A DNA stretch of 64,000 bases from Actinophytocola algeriensis (GTDB lineage: Bacteria; Actinomycetota; Actinomycetes; Mycobacteriales; Pseudonocardiaceae). Location: contig NZ_JACHJQ010000006.1 of NCBI RefSeq assembly GCF_014203735.1, positions 443,698 to 507,697 of the forward strand, read 5' to 3'. Below the pieces are notes generated by a model. That model saw nothing but the letters and a program-made list of their open reading frames with translations. It made no database searches and was not told the DNA's origin. A program made the position numbers and the translations under genes. Positions 26,475 through 35,446 of this stretch are shown here, in pieces; the first letter of the stretch is position 1; each line of letters starts with the position of its first letter.

Positions 26475-27737
26475 ATGGCCGAGCGAATCGTCGTCGTCGG
26501 AGCGGGCCCCGCCGGGTTGCGTGCGGCGGAGCGGCTGCGGGAGCTGAAGTACGACGGAGAGCTGGTCGTCGTCGGCGAGGAGCCGTACCGCCCGTACCAC
26601 CGGCCGGGGCTCATCAGACCGCTGCTGACGGGCCGCATGCGGCCCCGCGACCTGCGGCTTCCGGTGCTCACCACGCTCGACGCGACCTGGCGGTACAACA
26701 CCCGCGCTTCGCACCTGGAGCCCGACGAGCACCTGCTGCACCTCCCCGGTGGCGAGGAGATCCGCTACGACGGCCTGATCATCGCGACCGGCGCGCAGGC
26801 GCGGCACCTGCCCGGCGCACCACGCCACGACCCGCGCGTGCACGTGCTGCGGACCGTCGCCGACGCGGTCGCGCTGCAGAAGACCATGACCCGCTTCCGC
26901 GGCCCGGTCGCCGTCATCGGCGGCGGCTTCGTGGCGTGCGAGGTGGCGTCGGCGGCCCGCTCGATGGGCCGCGACGCGACGATCATCGTGCGCGGCAAGT
27001 CGCTGCTGCGGCACGTGCCCGGCGAGGACTTCAGCTCCACGGTCCACGCACTGCACGAGGCCAACGGCGTCCAGGTGGTGACGAACGCGGCCGTGCACCA
27101 CTGGGTCCCCCAGCCCGACGGGATCGCGATGCACCTGACCACCGGCCAGGTCGTGTTCGCGGGCTGCGTCGTGCTCGCCGTCGGCAGCGTGCCCGCGGTG
27201 AGCTGGCTACGCGGCTCGGGCCTGATCATCGACGACGGCGTGATGTGCGGCCCCACCTGCCACGCCATCGGCGCCCAGGACATCGTGGTGGCGGGCGACG
27301 CGGCGCGGTGGCCGAACCTGCGCTTCGACACCGCCCCCCGCCGCGTGGAGCACTGGCTCAACGCCGTCGAGATGGGCCGCGCCGCCGCCGCGAACCTCCT
27401 GGCCGGCCAGGAGAACGCCAAGCCGTACACCCCGCTCCCCCGCTTCTGGACCGACCAGCACGGCATGCGCATCCAGGGTGCGGGCACACCGGCCCTCGCG
27501 AAGGACCGCGTACAACTGGCCAGCCCCGCGATGGTCGGCCGCCGCGTGACGGGTTACGTCACGAACGGCAGCCTCGTCGGCATCATCGGCTGGGACACCC
27601 CACCCGCGATGCTCAAGTGGACCAAGGAGCTGGACCGCCAGACCACGAAGGCCATGCGCGAGCGTCTCGTCCGCCGCAAGCCCGCCACCCACACCCCGGC
27701 AGGCGAGCGCACCCTCCCCGTCGTCCGCCTGCGCTGA
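26475..27737 (+). CDS. FAD-dependent ferredoxin reductase
   Basis: 420 aa. Two dinucleotide folds are visible: FAD at residues 5-20 (VVVGAGPAGLRAAERL) and NAD(P)H near residue 145 (VAVIGGGFVACEVASAARSMG). ATGAQARHLPG is the ATG-box, and VVAGDAARWPN near residue 275 is the second FAD motif. The C-terminus has the small reductase domain. This is the rubredoxin/ferredoxin reductase type paired with [3Fe-4S] ferredoxins. It should feed NAD(P)H electrons to the ferredoxin encoded directly upstream. A hairpin after the stop closes the block. Confidence 0.92.
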   Translation: MAERIVVVGAGPAGLRAAERLRELKYDGELVVVGEEPYRPYHRPGLIRPLLTGRMRPRDLRLPVLTTLDATWRYNTRASHLEPDEHLLHLPGGEEIRYDGLIIATGAQARHLPGAPRHDPRVHVLRTVADAVALQKTMTRFRGPVAVIGGGFVACEVASAARSMGRDATIIVRGKSLLRHVPGEDFSSTVHALHEANGVQVVTNAAVHHWVPQPDGIAMHLTTGQVVFAGCVVLAVGSVPAVSWLRGSGLIIDDGVMCGPTCHAIGAQDIVVAGDAARWPNLRFDTAPRRVEHWLNAVEMGRAAAANLLAGQENAKPYTPLPRFWTDQHGMRIQGAGTPALAKDRVQLASPAMVGRRVTGYVTNGSLVGIIGWDTPPAMLKWTKELDRQTTKAMRERLVRRKPATHTPAGERTLPVVRLR

Positions 27738-27759
27738 AGGCACCCGTCGGGACGCGCAG

Positions 27760-27788
27760 CCTGGATCGTGGAGCCTTCACGATCCAGG
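27760..27788 (+). terminator. Hairpin terminator after the redox operon
   Basis: Perfect 11-bp arms CCTGGATCGTG and CACGATCCAGG with a 7-nt loop, 22 bp after the reductase stop. It marks the 3' end of the 23.4-27.7 kb block. Confidence 0.8.
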
Positions 27789-28296
27789 CCATATCCCGGC
27801 GCGCGCGTCCGGCTCTCACCCTCGAGAGGTTGCGAAAGGGCAACGTGAGTCCGAGGTCGCGGTGACGGTGCGTTCAGCGATCCGCCGGCACACGTTCACG
27901 ATCGCGAGAACGCTGAAATCCCGCGTCGCCCACGAGGGATTTCTTCACTCCCTGTAGCCCCGACGGGTGCACCGACCTACGCCACACGGCTGAACCGCCA
28001 TGCGGTGCACCGAGTCGGCCACTTGCGTCGAGGCCGCCCTATCCAGCACGCTCGGTTGGGGTGAACCGGCGATAACACCGATCGTGTGCGGCGATCGGGT
28101 CGCCGGTACGCGGGTGCGCGCGGTTGGAGGTGTGGGGCTCCATGGCCTGACAAATGGTGACGGGCGCGTAGAGGAGGCCCTGTCGACCTGTCCCTATTCC
28201 GGGCGAAATTCCGGTTTGGCGCGCAGTGAATCGACCTCCTGATTCTACGATGTCCAGACAGCACCGAAAGCAGGTGACGAAGCGATGGGCTGAGGC
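27789..28296. other. Low-GC gap of ~500 bp with a second hairpin
   Basis: No gene seen. A hairpin at 27915-27943 (GAAATCCC/GGGATTTC, 13-nt loop, then TTCACT) could be another terminator or leader. The last ~150 bp before the NB-ARC gene are unusually AT-rich for the window and probably hold its promoter. I cannot place a -35/-10 pair with confidence. Base composition drops here and stays lower to about 36.5 kb. Confidence 0.5.
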
Positions 28297-30582
28297 ATGG
28301 GCGGCGACGAGTATCGAAGAATCCGCAACGTGGTCGATGGCACGATCAGCGGCCCATTCGTCCAGGCGGGTGTGATACACGGGGGAATAACCGTCCAGAG
28401 CCAGAGCGAGCCGCTTCCGGTGCCACGACAGCTTCCCCCGTCGCCGTCGAACTTCACGAACCGGGCCACGGAGTCGGCGGTTCTCGATGAAGTCCTGCAC
28501 CTGTCCGCCGAAAATCCCGGCGCCCCGAAACTCGCGCTCCTGGTCGGTCCGGGCGGGGTGGGAAAATCGGCTCTCGCCGTCTGGTGGGGCACCAACAACG
28601 CCGGGGCATTCACCGACGGTCAATTATACGCCGACCTGCGTGGCTTTTCCGTCGACGACACCGTCCGGCCCGAGGAAACGCTCGCCAGGTTCCTCCGCGA
28701 CCTCGGTGTGCCACCGGCACGGGTGCCCATCGAGCTCGCCGAGCTGACCGGCCTGTACCGGAGTGTCACCAGCGGCAGGCGCATCCTGGTGGTCCTCGAC
28801 AACGCCTTCTCCGCCGCACAGGTGCGCCCGCTGCTCCCGACCAGCGGCGAGAGCATGGTCCTGGTCACGAGCCGGTTCCGCCTTGGTGGCCTGCACAACG
28901 AAGGTGCCGTCTTCGTCGAGCTCACTCCCCTGCCCCACGAAGACGCGGTCGACATGCTGGCGCACTCGCTCGGCAGAACCCGGGTCGTCGAGCAGATGCA
29001 ACAGGTCGACGAACTGGTGTCGTTATGCGGCAGGCTGCCCATCGCGATCCGGGTCGTCGGCGCACGACTCGCCTCTCGTCCGAAGTGGACAGTGAACCGG
29101 CTCGTCACGGAACTCGCGGACGAGCAGCAGCGCCTGGCACGGCTCTCCATCGGTGACGACGTCTCCGTTCGTGCCGCGTTCGACCTGTCCTACCAGGCGC
29201 TCGACGACGCACCCGCTCGCCTGTACCGGTTGACGAGCTTGCACCCCGGGCCGCACTTCAGCGCGGGGATGGCGGCGAGCGCCGCGGACATCCCCGTTCC
29301 CAATGCGGAGACCGGGCTGCAGGAACTGGTCGACGCCAGCCTCGTCGAGGAAATCGGCGACGACCTGTATCGCTTTCACGACCTGGTCAAACTGCACGGG
29401 AAAGCACATGCCGAAACCCAGGACAACGAACCGGACGGCCCGCTGAGACGGATCGCCGAGTGGCTCCTCCGCCAGGTCACTCGCGCGAACATGGTCGTCA
29501 TTCCGAATCGGTGGCGGGTCAGCAAGGTGTGGCAGCGGGTTCGGGACACACCACCGATGTTCTCCCGGGGCAGCGACGCCGTCGAATGGCTGGACACGCA
29601 GTTGCCGAACGTGATCGCGATCCTCAACGAGGTCGCGAAACGCGGTTGGGACGAGCTCGCGTGGCAGTTGTGCGAATCGCTGTGGGAACTGTTGTTGCAC
29701 CGCAAGCACTACCAGATCTGGCTCTCCTCGCACGAGGTCGGCGTGCGGGCCGCTCATCGATGCGGTGACGTGGTCGCCGAGTCCCGGTTGAGGTGCCAGC
29801 TCGGCCGGGCCTTTCTCGACCTGCACGACTACGACGCGGCCGAACGGGAGTGCCGCACCGCGTCGGACCTCGCGAGGAGCGCGGGCAGCAGGCTCAACGA
29901 GTCCGTGGCGGTCAACCAGCTCGGCCTGGCCGCGCAGGGGCGCGGTGACATCGACACCGCCATCGCGTTCTTCGAGAAGAGCCTCCGGATCGAGAGCGAA
30001 CTGGGCATCGACCGCGGTGTCGCACTGCGGCACCGCCGGATCGGCGAGGCCCTGTCACAGGCTCGCCGCGACGACGAAGCCGCCGTGCGGTTGACGCGGG
30101 CCCGCGAGATGTTCGCCGAGCTGTCCGACCAGAAGGACGAGGCCAAGACCCTGGTCGCACTGGCCAGGATCGCCGCCCGCCAGGGCAGGCCGGACCTCGC
30201 GACACGTCAGCTCCGCGAGGCCCTGACCGTGCTCCGTTCGTCAGGATCGGCCGTCTACCACGCGGAGGTGCTCATCGCCCTCGCGGAAGTCAGCCGTGAC
30301 AACGACGATCCGGCGACCGCCAGGACCCACCTCCTGGAAGCCCTCGAGCTGTCCCGCCTGCCCGGTGGACCGCTCACCGCGCGGATAACCGCGTTGCTGG
30401 CCGAACTGCCATCCACCGGCGCCGACGAACCAGAGCTCGTCGAGCCGCCGCCGCACGGTGAGCCACAGGCACCCGACGACAGCCACCAGCTCTCCGGAGA
30501 CACCGGCGACGACCGTGGTCTGACCGTCACGCGCCACCAGGCAGAACCGATCCCGCCCACACCGCGTGACCACCAACAGTGA
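28297..30582 (+). CDS. NB-ARC/TPR regulatory ATPase (STAND protein)
   Basis: 761 aa. The first 35 residues carry the actinobacterial lead-in NVVDGTISGPFVQAGVIHGG. The P-loop GPGGVGKS is at 84-91, Walker B ILVVLDNAF near 168, and a GLPL-like motif (GRLPIAIRV) near 249. TPR helices follow from about 490 to 705 (ESRLRCQLGRAFLDL, ALRHRRIGEALSQA). No DNA-binding domain is present, so this is a STAND switch without the SARP head. It may sense or recruit a partner. The last ~57 residues are disordered and lie where the opposing gene overlaps. Confidence 0.9.
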   Translation: MGGDEYRRIRNVVDGTISGPFVQAGVIHGGITVQSQSEPLPVPRQLPPSPSNFTNRATESAVLDEVLHLSAENPGAPKLALLVGPGGVGKSALAVWWGTNNAGAFTDGQLYADLRGFSVDDTVRPEETLARFLRDLGVPPARVPIELAELTGLYRSVTSGRRILVVLDNAFSAAQVRPLLPTSGESMVLVTSRFRLGGLHNEGAVFVELTPLPHEDAVDMLAHSLGRTRVVEQMQQVDELVSLCGRLPIAIRVVGARLASRPKWTVNRLVTELADEQQRLARLSIGDDVSVRAAFDLSYQALDDAPARLYRLTSLHPGPHFSAGMAASAADIPVPNAETGLQELVDASLVEEIGDDLYRFHDLVKLHGKAHAETQDNEPDGPLRRIAEWLLRQVTRANMVVIPNRWRVSKVWQRVRDTPPMFSRGSDAVEWLDTQLPNVIAILNEVAKRGWDELAWQLCESLWELLLHRKHYQIWLSSHEVGVRAAHRCGDVVAESRLRCQLGRAFLDLHDYDAAERECRTASDLARSAGSRLNESVAVNQLGLAAQGRGDIDTAIAFFEKSLRIESELGIDRGVALRHRRIGEALSQARRDDEAAVRLTRAREMFAELSDQKDEAKTLVALARIAARQGRPDLATRQLREALTVLRSSGSAVYHAEVLIALAEVSRDNDDPATARTHLLEALELSRLPGGPLTARITALLAELPSTGADEPELVEPPPHGEPQAPDDSHQLSGDTGDDRGLTVTRHQAEPIPPTPRDHQQ

Positions 30583-30828
30583 GCCCGGCCAGCAGGCCAG
30601 TGCCGTGGTCGCGCCCTGTTCCGCGTCGGCGACGGTGGGATGGCGAAGCTCCTGCACCAGCCCGTCGACGAGCGACAGCCGCGCGCTGCCTGCCAGGTCC
30701 GCGAGGCTGAAGACGTGCCGCACACCGTCGATGTCGCACTGCCACCTCCGCGACCCGTCGGACAGCGGGGTGCGGTCGGCACGGACCGTCAGCTCCTGTG
30801 CGCCCGTCGCGCGCCGCCCCGGTCTCAT
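30241..30828 (-). CDS. Hypothetical protein overlapping the NB-ARC gene tail
   Basis: 195 aa and of no family I recognise. It is accepted as real because its ATG overlaps the stop of the upstream GT-B-like gene (ATGA, 30825-30828) and because residues ~1-139 show regular beta-strand spacing (RHVFSLADLAG, SLLVVTRCGRDRFCLVA). From residue ~140 it is simply antisense to the TPR region, so the original stop has probably been lost. The overlap with the convergent NB-ARC gene is 342 bp. The true functional part may end near 30411. Confidence 0.6.
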   Translation of the reverse strand: MRPGRRATGAQELTVRADRTPLSDGSRRWQCDIDGVRHVFSLADLAGSARLSLVDGLVQELRHPTVADAEQGATTALACWPGSLLVVTRCGRDRFCLVARDGQTTVVAGVSGELVAVVGCLWLTVRRRLDELWFVGAGGWQFGQQRGYPRGERSTGQAGQLEGFQEVGPGGRRIVVVTADFREGDEHLRVVDGRS

Positions 30829-32042
30829 CGCACCACCCGAGGCAGTGGGACAGGGCTCGCGGCCACGGGACGATCGGGCTCACTCAAACCCATGAGCCGG
30901 TACATGGTCTGCCGCAGCACCCGCGCGGCTTGTCCCGGTCGCGTCGTGAGCAGGGCGCGGACATCGCCGTAGGCGTCCGGCCGGTGCGCCACCGCGAGGG
31001 CGTTGAGCTGCGGCACCAGCGGCCGGTCGAAGGACCACCGGGGTGCCCGGTCGTACATGATGGCGGTCGGGCTCCCTTCCAGGAGTGGCACGGCCGGTCC
31101 GTCGACGAGGAGAACCGGAGCGCCCAGCCCGGCCGCGAAGCCGGTGACAGAACCGTAGTCGCCGATCACATGGTCGGCCGCGACCAGCGCTCCCCGCCAT
31201 CCCTCCTCCGGGCGAACCAGCGACAAGCCGTCGCGCAGGCAGCCCGCCAGCCACGCACGCACCTGCCATTCTCCGTGCTGGGACCAGATCGCCGGGTGCA
31301 GTAGTCCCACGACCTTGTACCGCTCGGGCGGCAGTTCGGCCAGCACCCGGGAGAACAGGTCCGGGTACCGTCCGAACGCCGACCGCTCGGACCAGGTGGA
31401 ACTCACCACCACGAGCTGCTGTCCGGCGCCGACCTCGAGTGCCGAGCGGTACCGCGCCCGGTAGGCCGTACTGGCCACGAGCCGGTCGAAGGCGATGTTG
31501 CCGACCACGACGGCCTTCGACACGGCCCGCGGGCAGGTTCGCCGCAGCACGGCCAGCTCCGAGTCGTGGGTCAGGACGATCGCCTCCGCGCGAACACGGC
31601 CCTCGTTGACCAACCGGCTCGGGTCGAGACCCAGCAGCGGTTCTCTGCCATCGTCACCGGTCGGCGGACGGTAGGAACGGTACTGCGCGAACCCACCACC
31701 GTGCGGGACGAGCAACGCGGGACCTGCCACGTCGTCGAGGCCTCGGACGCTTCCCGCCAACACGAGGTCGTACTCCAGCTGCCGTGCCTGGCACCACGGG
31801 AGCACGACACCGCCGAGCCCCCGCACGTACTCGGTCGTGGCCGTCCACGACGCGTGGGTCTCGGGGATGGTGAACACGACCTGGACACGGTGGTCCGCCT
31901 CGAGCAACGGCAACAGGTCCGCGAGCCGGGTGCCGGCGACCATGTGCGGCACCATGACCAGAACGACGCGGCATCCCAGGCGTGTGGACCAGTGCCGGTC
32001 CCGTTTGCCAACCGGACCGCGCACCCAGGCGACGTCAGACAT
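30825..32042 (-). CDS. Putative GT-B-like transferase (CDP-glycerol glycerophosphotransferase-like)
   Basis: 405 aa with a two-Rossmann layout: VVLVMVPHMVAGTRLADLLPLL at the N-terminus, then LVPHGGGF near 135, a second-domain start QQLVVVSSTWSER near 212 and a late DYGSVTGFAAGLGAPVLLVD segment near 300. The last resembles the UDP/CDP-binding loop of the TagB/TagF and capsule-transferase group. No membrane span is present. It could transfer glycerol-phosphate or a sugar in cell-wall or natural-product decoration, but the identification rests on fold pattern only. Coupled downstream to the 195-aa protein. Confidence 0.6.
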   Translation of the reverse strand: MSDVAWVRGPVGKRDRHWSTRLGCRVVLVMVPHMVAGTRLADLLPLLEADHRVQVVFTIPETHASWTATTEYVRGLGGVVLPWCQARQLEYDLVLAGSVRGLDDVAGPALLVPHGGGFAQYRSYRPPTGDDGREPLLGLDPSRLVNEGRVRAEAIVLTHDSELAVLRRTCPRAVSKAVVVGNIAFDRLVASTAYRARYRSALEVGAGQQLVVVSSTWSERSAFGRYPDLFSRVLAELPPERYKVVGLLHPAIWSQHGEWQVRAWLAGCLRDGLSLVRPEEGWRGALVAADHVIGDYGSVTGFAAGLGAPVLLVDGPAVPLLEGSPTAIMYDRAPRWSFDRPLVPQLNALAVAHRPDAYGDVRALLTTRPGQAARVLRQTMYRLMGLSEPDRPVAASPVPLPRVVR

Positions 32043-32471
32043 CGCCGCCCCCGCGAATTCCCGTCACGCGAAGACAATCCGGTCGTGATTCACCGCAGGT
32101 CCATGACAAATACATGACGCCTCCAGAAGCCCCGTCCGGTTCCCCGGCCAGGGCACGTCCCCGATTCAGTGCCCCCAGCGTGCACCGCCGGTCCTGCAGA
32201 ACGCTGTCACCCAACGTTCTGACCGTGTGCGAAAGAAACGGGTCAGCCACTCGTGGCGCAGTACGCGACCGACGGACAGGACAAATCATGGACATCGCGC
32301 GGAACCCCACCTTTCAACGGACTGTCAGCGGGCTTTCAGGCGCCGATATCGCCGTCTCCGTTGCCATATCGGAACCTTCTCCGTATCCACTCCACGAGGT
32401 AACTCCTTGGTTTGATCATGCCTTTGGCGGCACACTCGACAGAGCTGAAGGTTCAGCGATGGGGTGAAACC
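32043..32471. other. Divergent intergenic region, AT-rich, with a possible small ORF
   Basis: About 430 bp between the GT-B-like gene (-) and the SARP gene (+). GC content is clearly lower than in coding DNA, as expected for two promoters. I see direct repeats of TGACAAATACATGA type but no confident operator. The 3' half holds the 59-codon ORF listed separately. Confidence 0.5.
32288..32467 (+). CDS. Possible 59-aa peptide upstream of the SARP gene
   Basis: ATG 32288, with AGGA seven bases upstream, encodes 59 residues (start MDIARNPTFQ, later HEVTPWFDHAFGG) and stops 4 bp before the SARP GTG. Codon third positions are only about half G/C, unlike real genes here, so this may be an open leader rather than a gene. 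If translated, it would couple to the regulator. No family recognised. Confidence 0.3.
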   Translation: MDIARNPTFQRTVSGLSGADIAVSVAISEPSPYPLHEVTPWFDHAFGGTLDRAEGSAMG

Positions 32472-35408
32472 GTGGAAATAATCTTCGGGATTCTGGGGCG
32501 CACCGCGATCAGGATCGGCGACACCTTCGAGGAAGACTGGGCTTCTCCGAAGGTGCAGGCATTGCTCGCGACCCTGCTCGCGCACGCGGGACGACGGGTC
32601 ACGCTGGACACGCTCACCGAATGGGCGTGGCCGGAGGAGAAGCCATTACCACGGAACCGCGCGGCAACCTTCCACACCTACGCGACGAGGATTCGGAAGG
32701 TGCTGCGGCGGTTGCCCTCTCCGTCCACTTTGTACACGGGAAACGGCGGCTTCCGGCTCGAGGTCGACAAGGAGACGATCGACTACCACCGCTTCCGTTC
32801 GCTCGCGGGCAAGGCCCGCCTGCACGCGCGCGAACAACGGCCCCACGAGGCAGCGGAATGCGCCGAGCAGGCGCTCGCACTGTGGCGCGGTCGTCCACTC
32901 GACGACCTGATCAGCGAACGCGCACAGGCATGGCGCACCGGTATCGAACGCGACGAGTGGATTCCCGTCAATGCCGTTCTGTTCGAAGCACTCCTCAGCA
33001 TGGGCGACGCCGATCAGGTACTCGCGATGCTGAACACACTTCCGACCGAATATGCGGACGACATTGCATTCGCACGGCTGCGCATGTCGGCGCTGCACAT
33101 GCTGTCGCGTTCGTCGGAGGCCACGACGTACTACTTCCACCTCCGGCGCAGGCTCCTCGACGAAGGCGACGAGCAGCGGGCCGACCACCTCCGCCACCAC
33201 CACGAACAACTCCGGACCCGCCGCACCGGGACACCACCGGGCGACCCCACGCCGACGATCGCTCCACCACGCCAGCTGCCGATGGACATCCCGGAGTTCG
33301 TCGGCCGCGCGGACCTCATGCGGGAACTGGACCGGGCCGCGACAACACGCTCCGGGGAGCTGGGCGCCGGTGTGGTGATCATCGACGGCATGCCAGGCGT
33401 CGGCAAGTCGGCTCTTGCCGTGCACTGGGCGCACCAGGTGCGCGACAGGTTCGAGGACGGCGATTTCTTCGTCAACCTCAACGGGTTCTCGGACACCGGC
33501 GTGGTCGACGACTCCGCCGTCGTCGACGACCTGCTCGTCGCACTGGGAACCCCGCCGGACGAATCGATGAACCCGAGAGCAAGAGAACTGTTGTTGAGCA
33601 GACTCATGATGAACCGGCGAACGCTCGTCGTCCTGGACAACGCACGCAGTAGCGATCACGTCCGGAAACTGATCTCACTGCTCAACCACAGCCTGATTCT
33701 GATCACCAGTCGCCAGCGCCTCACCTCGCTCAGCACCGCGATGGGGGCACGCCGCATTCAGGTGCCACCGATGCCGGCACGAGAGGGCGCGGAACTACTC
33801 ACCCGCAGGCTCGACTCCACCGTCGAGCTCCCGGAAGAAGCCGGCAGGGAACTGGTGGCGCGATGCGGCGGACTTCCGCTGGTGATCGCCATTCTCGCGG
33901 AGCACCTGGTGACGTTCCGGCCACCGGAGATAGCCAGCGTCACCAAGCACCTCGACCTCCGCAGGCTCATCGCGGAACTCGGCGAGGACGGCGACGGGTC
34001 GAACTCGGCGAGGACTTTCTTCTCCTGGTCCTACGAAGCCCTTCCCGCGGAAGAACGCCGCCTGTTCCGATTGCTCGGGCTGCACCCCGGACCCAACATC
34101 GGTATCGAAGCAGCGGCGTCGTGCGGCGGGCGTACGACCGCGGCGATCAAAAGGAGTCTGGGTATTCTTGTCGGTGCCCACCTACTCGAACGACCGGATG
34201 TTCTGGACCGCTACCAGTTTCACGATCTTCTTCGGGAGTTCGCCACCTTCTGCGCCGAACGGGATGAATCCCCCGATCGGGTAAGGGCGGCCGAACGCCG
34301 TATGATCGGCCACTATCTCGCGTCCGCCACCGCGGCGCACCACACGATGTATCCGGGTCATTTGACCCCACCCCCGCTCCCGTTGGAGAAAGACGTTGTT
34401 CCAGTCCAGTTCGTCGACGCCGCGCACGCGCAGGGCTGGGCCAGCAGGGAACGCACGAACATCAATTCGGTCATACACATGGCCAGCGCCCACGGCCATC
34501 ACGACCACGCATGGCGCCTCGCGGACACGGCGGCCACCTTCCTCGACAGGTACGGACAGTTCGAGGACAGCCGGTCAGTCCGCGAGATCGCCGTCAAGGC
34601 AGCGGCGGCCGCGGGCGACCGCGAAGCGGAGGCGTCATCCCAGGTGGGACTCGGAATGACCTTGGGAACCCTGGGATTGCCCACCGAAGCTCGCCGGTGC
34701 CTTGACCTCGCTCTCCGGTACGCAGAGGAAACCGGCAACGAACGCGGCCAGGCGTCGACCCTTTACCAGCTGGGAAAGCTGGCGATGACGATGGGCGCGG
34801 CCGACACGGCAGCACAGCTTTTCCAGCGCTGCCTGGACATCGCGCAACGCATCAACGACGCGGAGGCGCTGTGCTGGACGCATGTCGACCTGGGCAATGC
34901 GTTGCGCGTGCTGAAAGATCACGACAACGCCTTGCTGCACCTCAGGCAGAGCGAGTTCCACGCGCAGCGGATAGCCGACACGTCGGCACATGCGAAGAGC
35001 CTCGCGGGCATCGGCGCCGTGTACCGCGATCAAGGTGACCACGACGCCGCGCTGTCCTACTGCAGACAGGCATTGGCGCTCACCGAAGGTCTTCCTGACA
35101 TGGCTGTCACAGCCGAAACCTGCGTAACTCTCGCAGAGGTGTCGCATGTCCGTGGTGACACGACGATGGCGCACGCGTACATCCAGCAAGCGCTCGACGT
35201 ATGCAACGAGTCACATCTGATCGCGGAAGAAGCAAGAGCAAGAACAGTAATGGGTAACATAGCGTCGGCCGAAAACGATGCAATCGGCGCTGCCACTTCG
35301 TGGCGGCACGCTCTGGTGCACTACGAGCGTTTGGGGAACACGGCGCAGAGCGCGGCACTGCAGGCGAAGATCGCCAAGGCGGCAACTCCGCTTGACGAAG
35401 GCATCTGA
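32472..35408 (+). CDS. AfsR/SARP-family regulator: OmpR-HTH, BTAD, NB-ARC and TPR
   Basis: 978 aa from GTG 32472. The usual SARP opening (here VEIIFGILG) begins there, with GGGGTG six bases upstream. An ATG at 32418 is open but less likely. Winged helix residues ~1-95 (RRVTLDTLTEWAWPEE, FHTYATRIRKVLR) and the BTAD domain ~100-250 are followed by a P-loop IDGMPGVGKSALAVHWAH near 300, Walker B TLVVLDNAR near 390 and TPRs from ~700 to the end. This is the full AfsR architecture, controlling antibiotic or developmental genes in response to nucleotide and partner binding. No biosynthetic cluster is adjacent, so the target genes are not visible. Confidence 0.95.
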   Translation: MEIIFGILGRTAIRIGDTFEEDWASPKVQALLATLLAHAGRRVTLDTLTEWAWPEEKPLPRNRAATFHTYATRIRKVLRRLPSPSTLYTGNGGFRLEVDKETIDYHRFRSLAGKARLHAREQRPHEAAECAEQALALWRGRPLDDLISERAQAWRTGIERDEWIPVNAVLFEALLSMGDADQVLAMLNTLPTEYADDIAFARLRMSALHMLSRSSEATTYYFHLRRRLLDEGDEQRADHLRHHHEQLRTRRTGTPPGDPTPTIAPPRQLPMDIPEFVGRADLMRELDRAATTRSGELGAGVVIIDGMPGVGKSALAVHWAHQVRDRFEDGDFFVNLNGFSDTGVVDDSAVVDDLLVALGTPPDESMNPRARELLLSRLMMNRRTLVVLDNARSSDHVRKLISLLNHSLILITSRQRLTSLSTAMGARRIQVPPMPAREGAELLTRRLDSTVELPEEAGRELVARCGGLPLVIAILAEHLVTFRPPEIASVTKHLDLRRLIAELGEDGDGSNSARTFFSWSYEALPAEERRLFRLLGLHPGPNIGIEAAASCGGRTTAAIKRSLGILVGAHLLERPDVLDRYQFHDLLREFATFCAERDESPDRVRAAERRMIGHYLASATAAHHTMYPGHLTPPPLPLEKDVVPVQFVDAAHAQGWASRERTNINSVIHMASAHGHHDHAWRLADTAATFLDRYGQFEDSRSVREIAVKAAAAAGDREAEASSQVGLGMTLGTLGLPTEARRCLDLALRYAEETGNERGQASTLYQLGKLAMTMGAADTAAQLFQRCLDIAQRINDAEALCWTHVDLGNALRVLKDHDNALLHLRQSEFHAQRIADTSAHAKSLAGIGAVYRDQGDHDAALSYCRQALALTEGLPDMAVTAETCVTLAEVSHVRGDTTMAHAYIQQALDVCNESHLIAEEARARTVMGNIASAENDAIGAATSWRHALVHYERLGNTAQSAALQAKIAKAATPLDEGI

Positions 35409-35446
35409 CGTGGGGACCGAGGCGATGACGATGAGGGAGGTACGCC

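Noticed and set aside
28000-28242. 80-codon plus-strand ORF upstream of the NB-ARC gene
   Set aside because: Poor start, composition unlike genes, no domain, and it lies in the AT-rich promoter gap.
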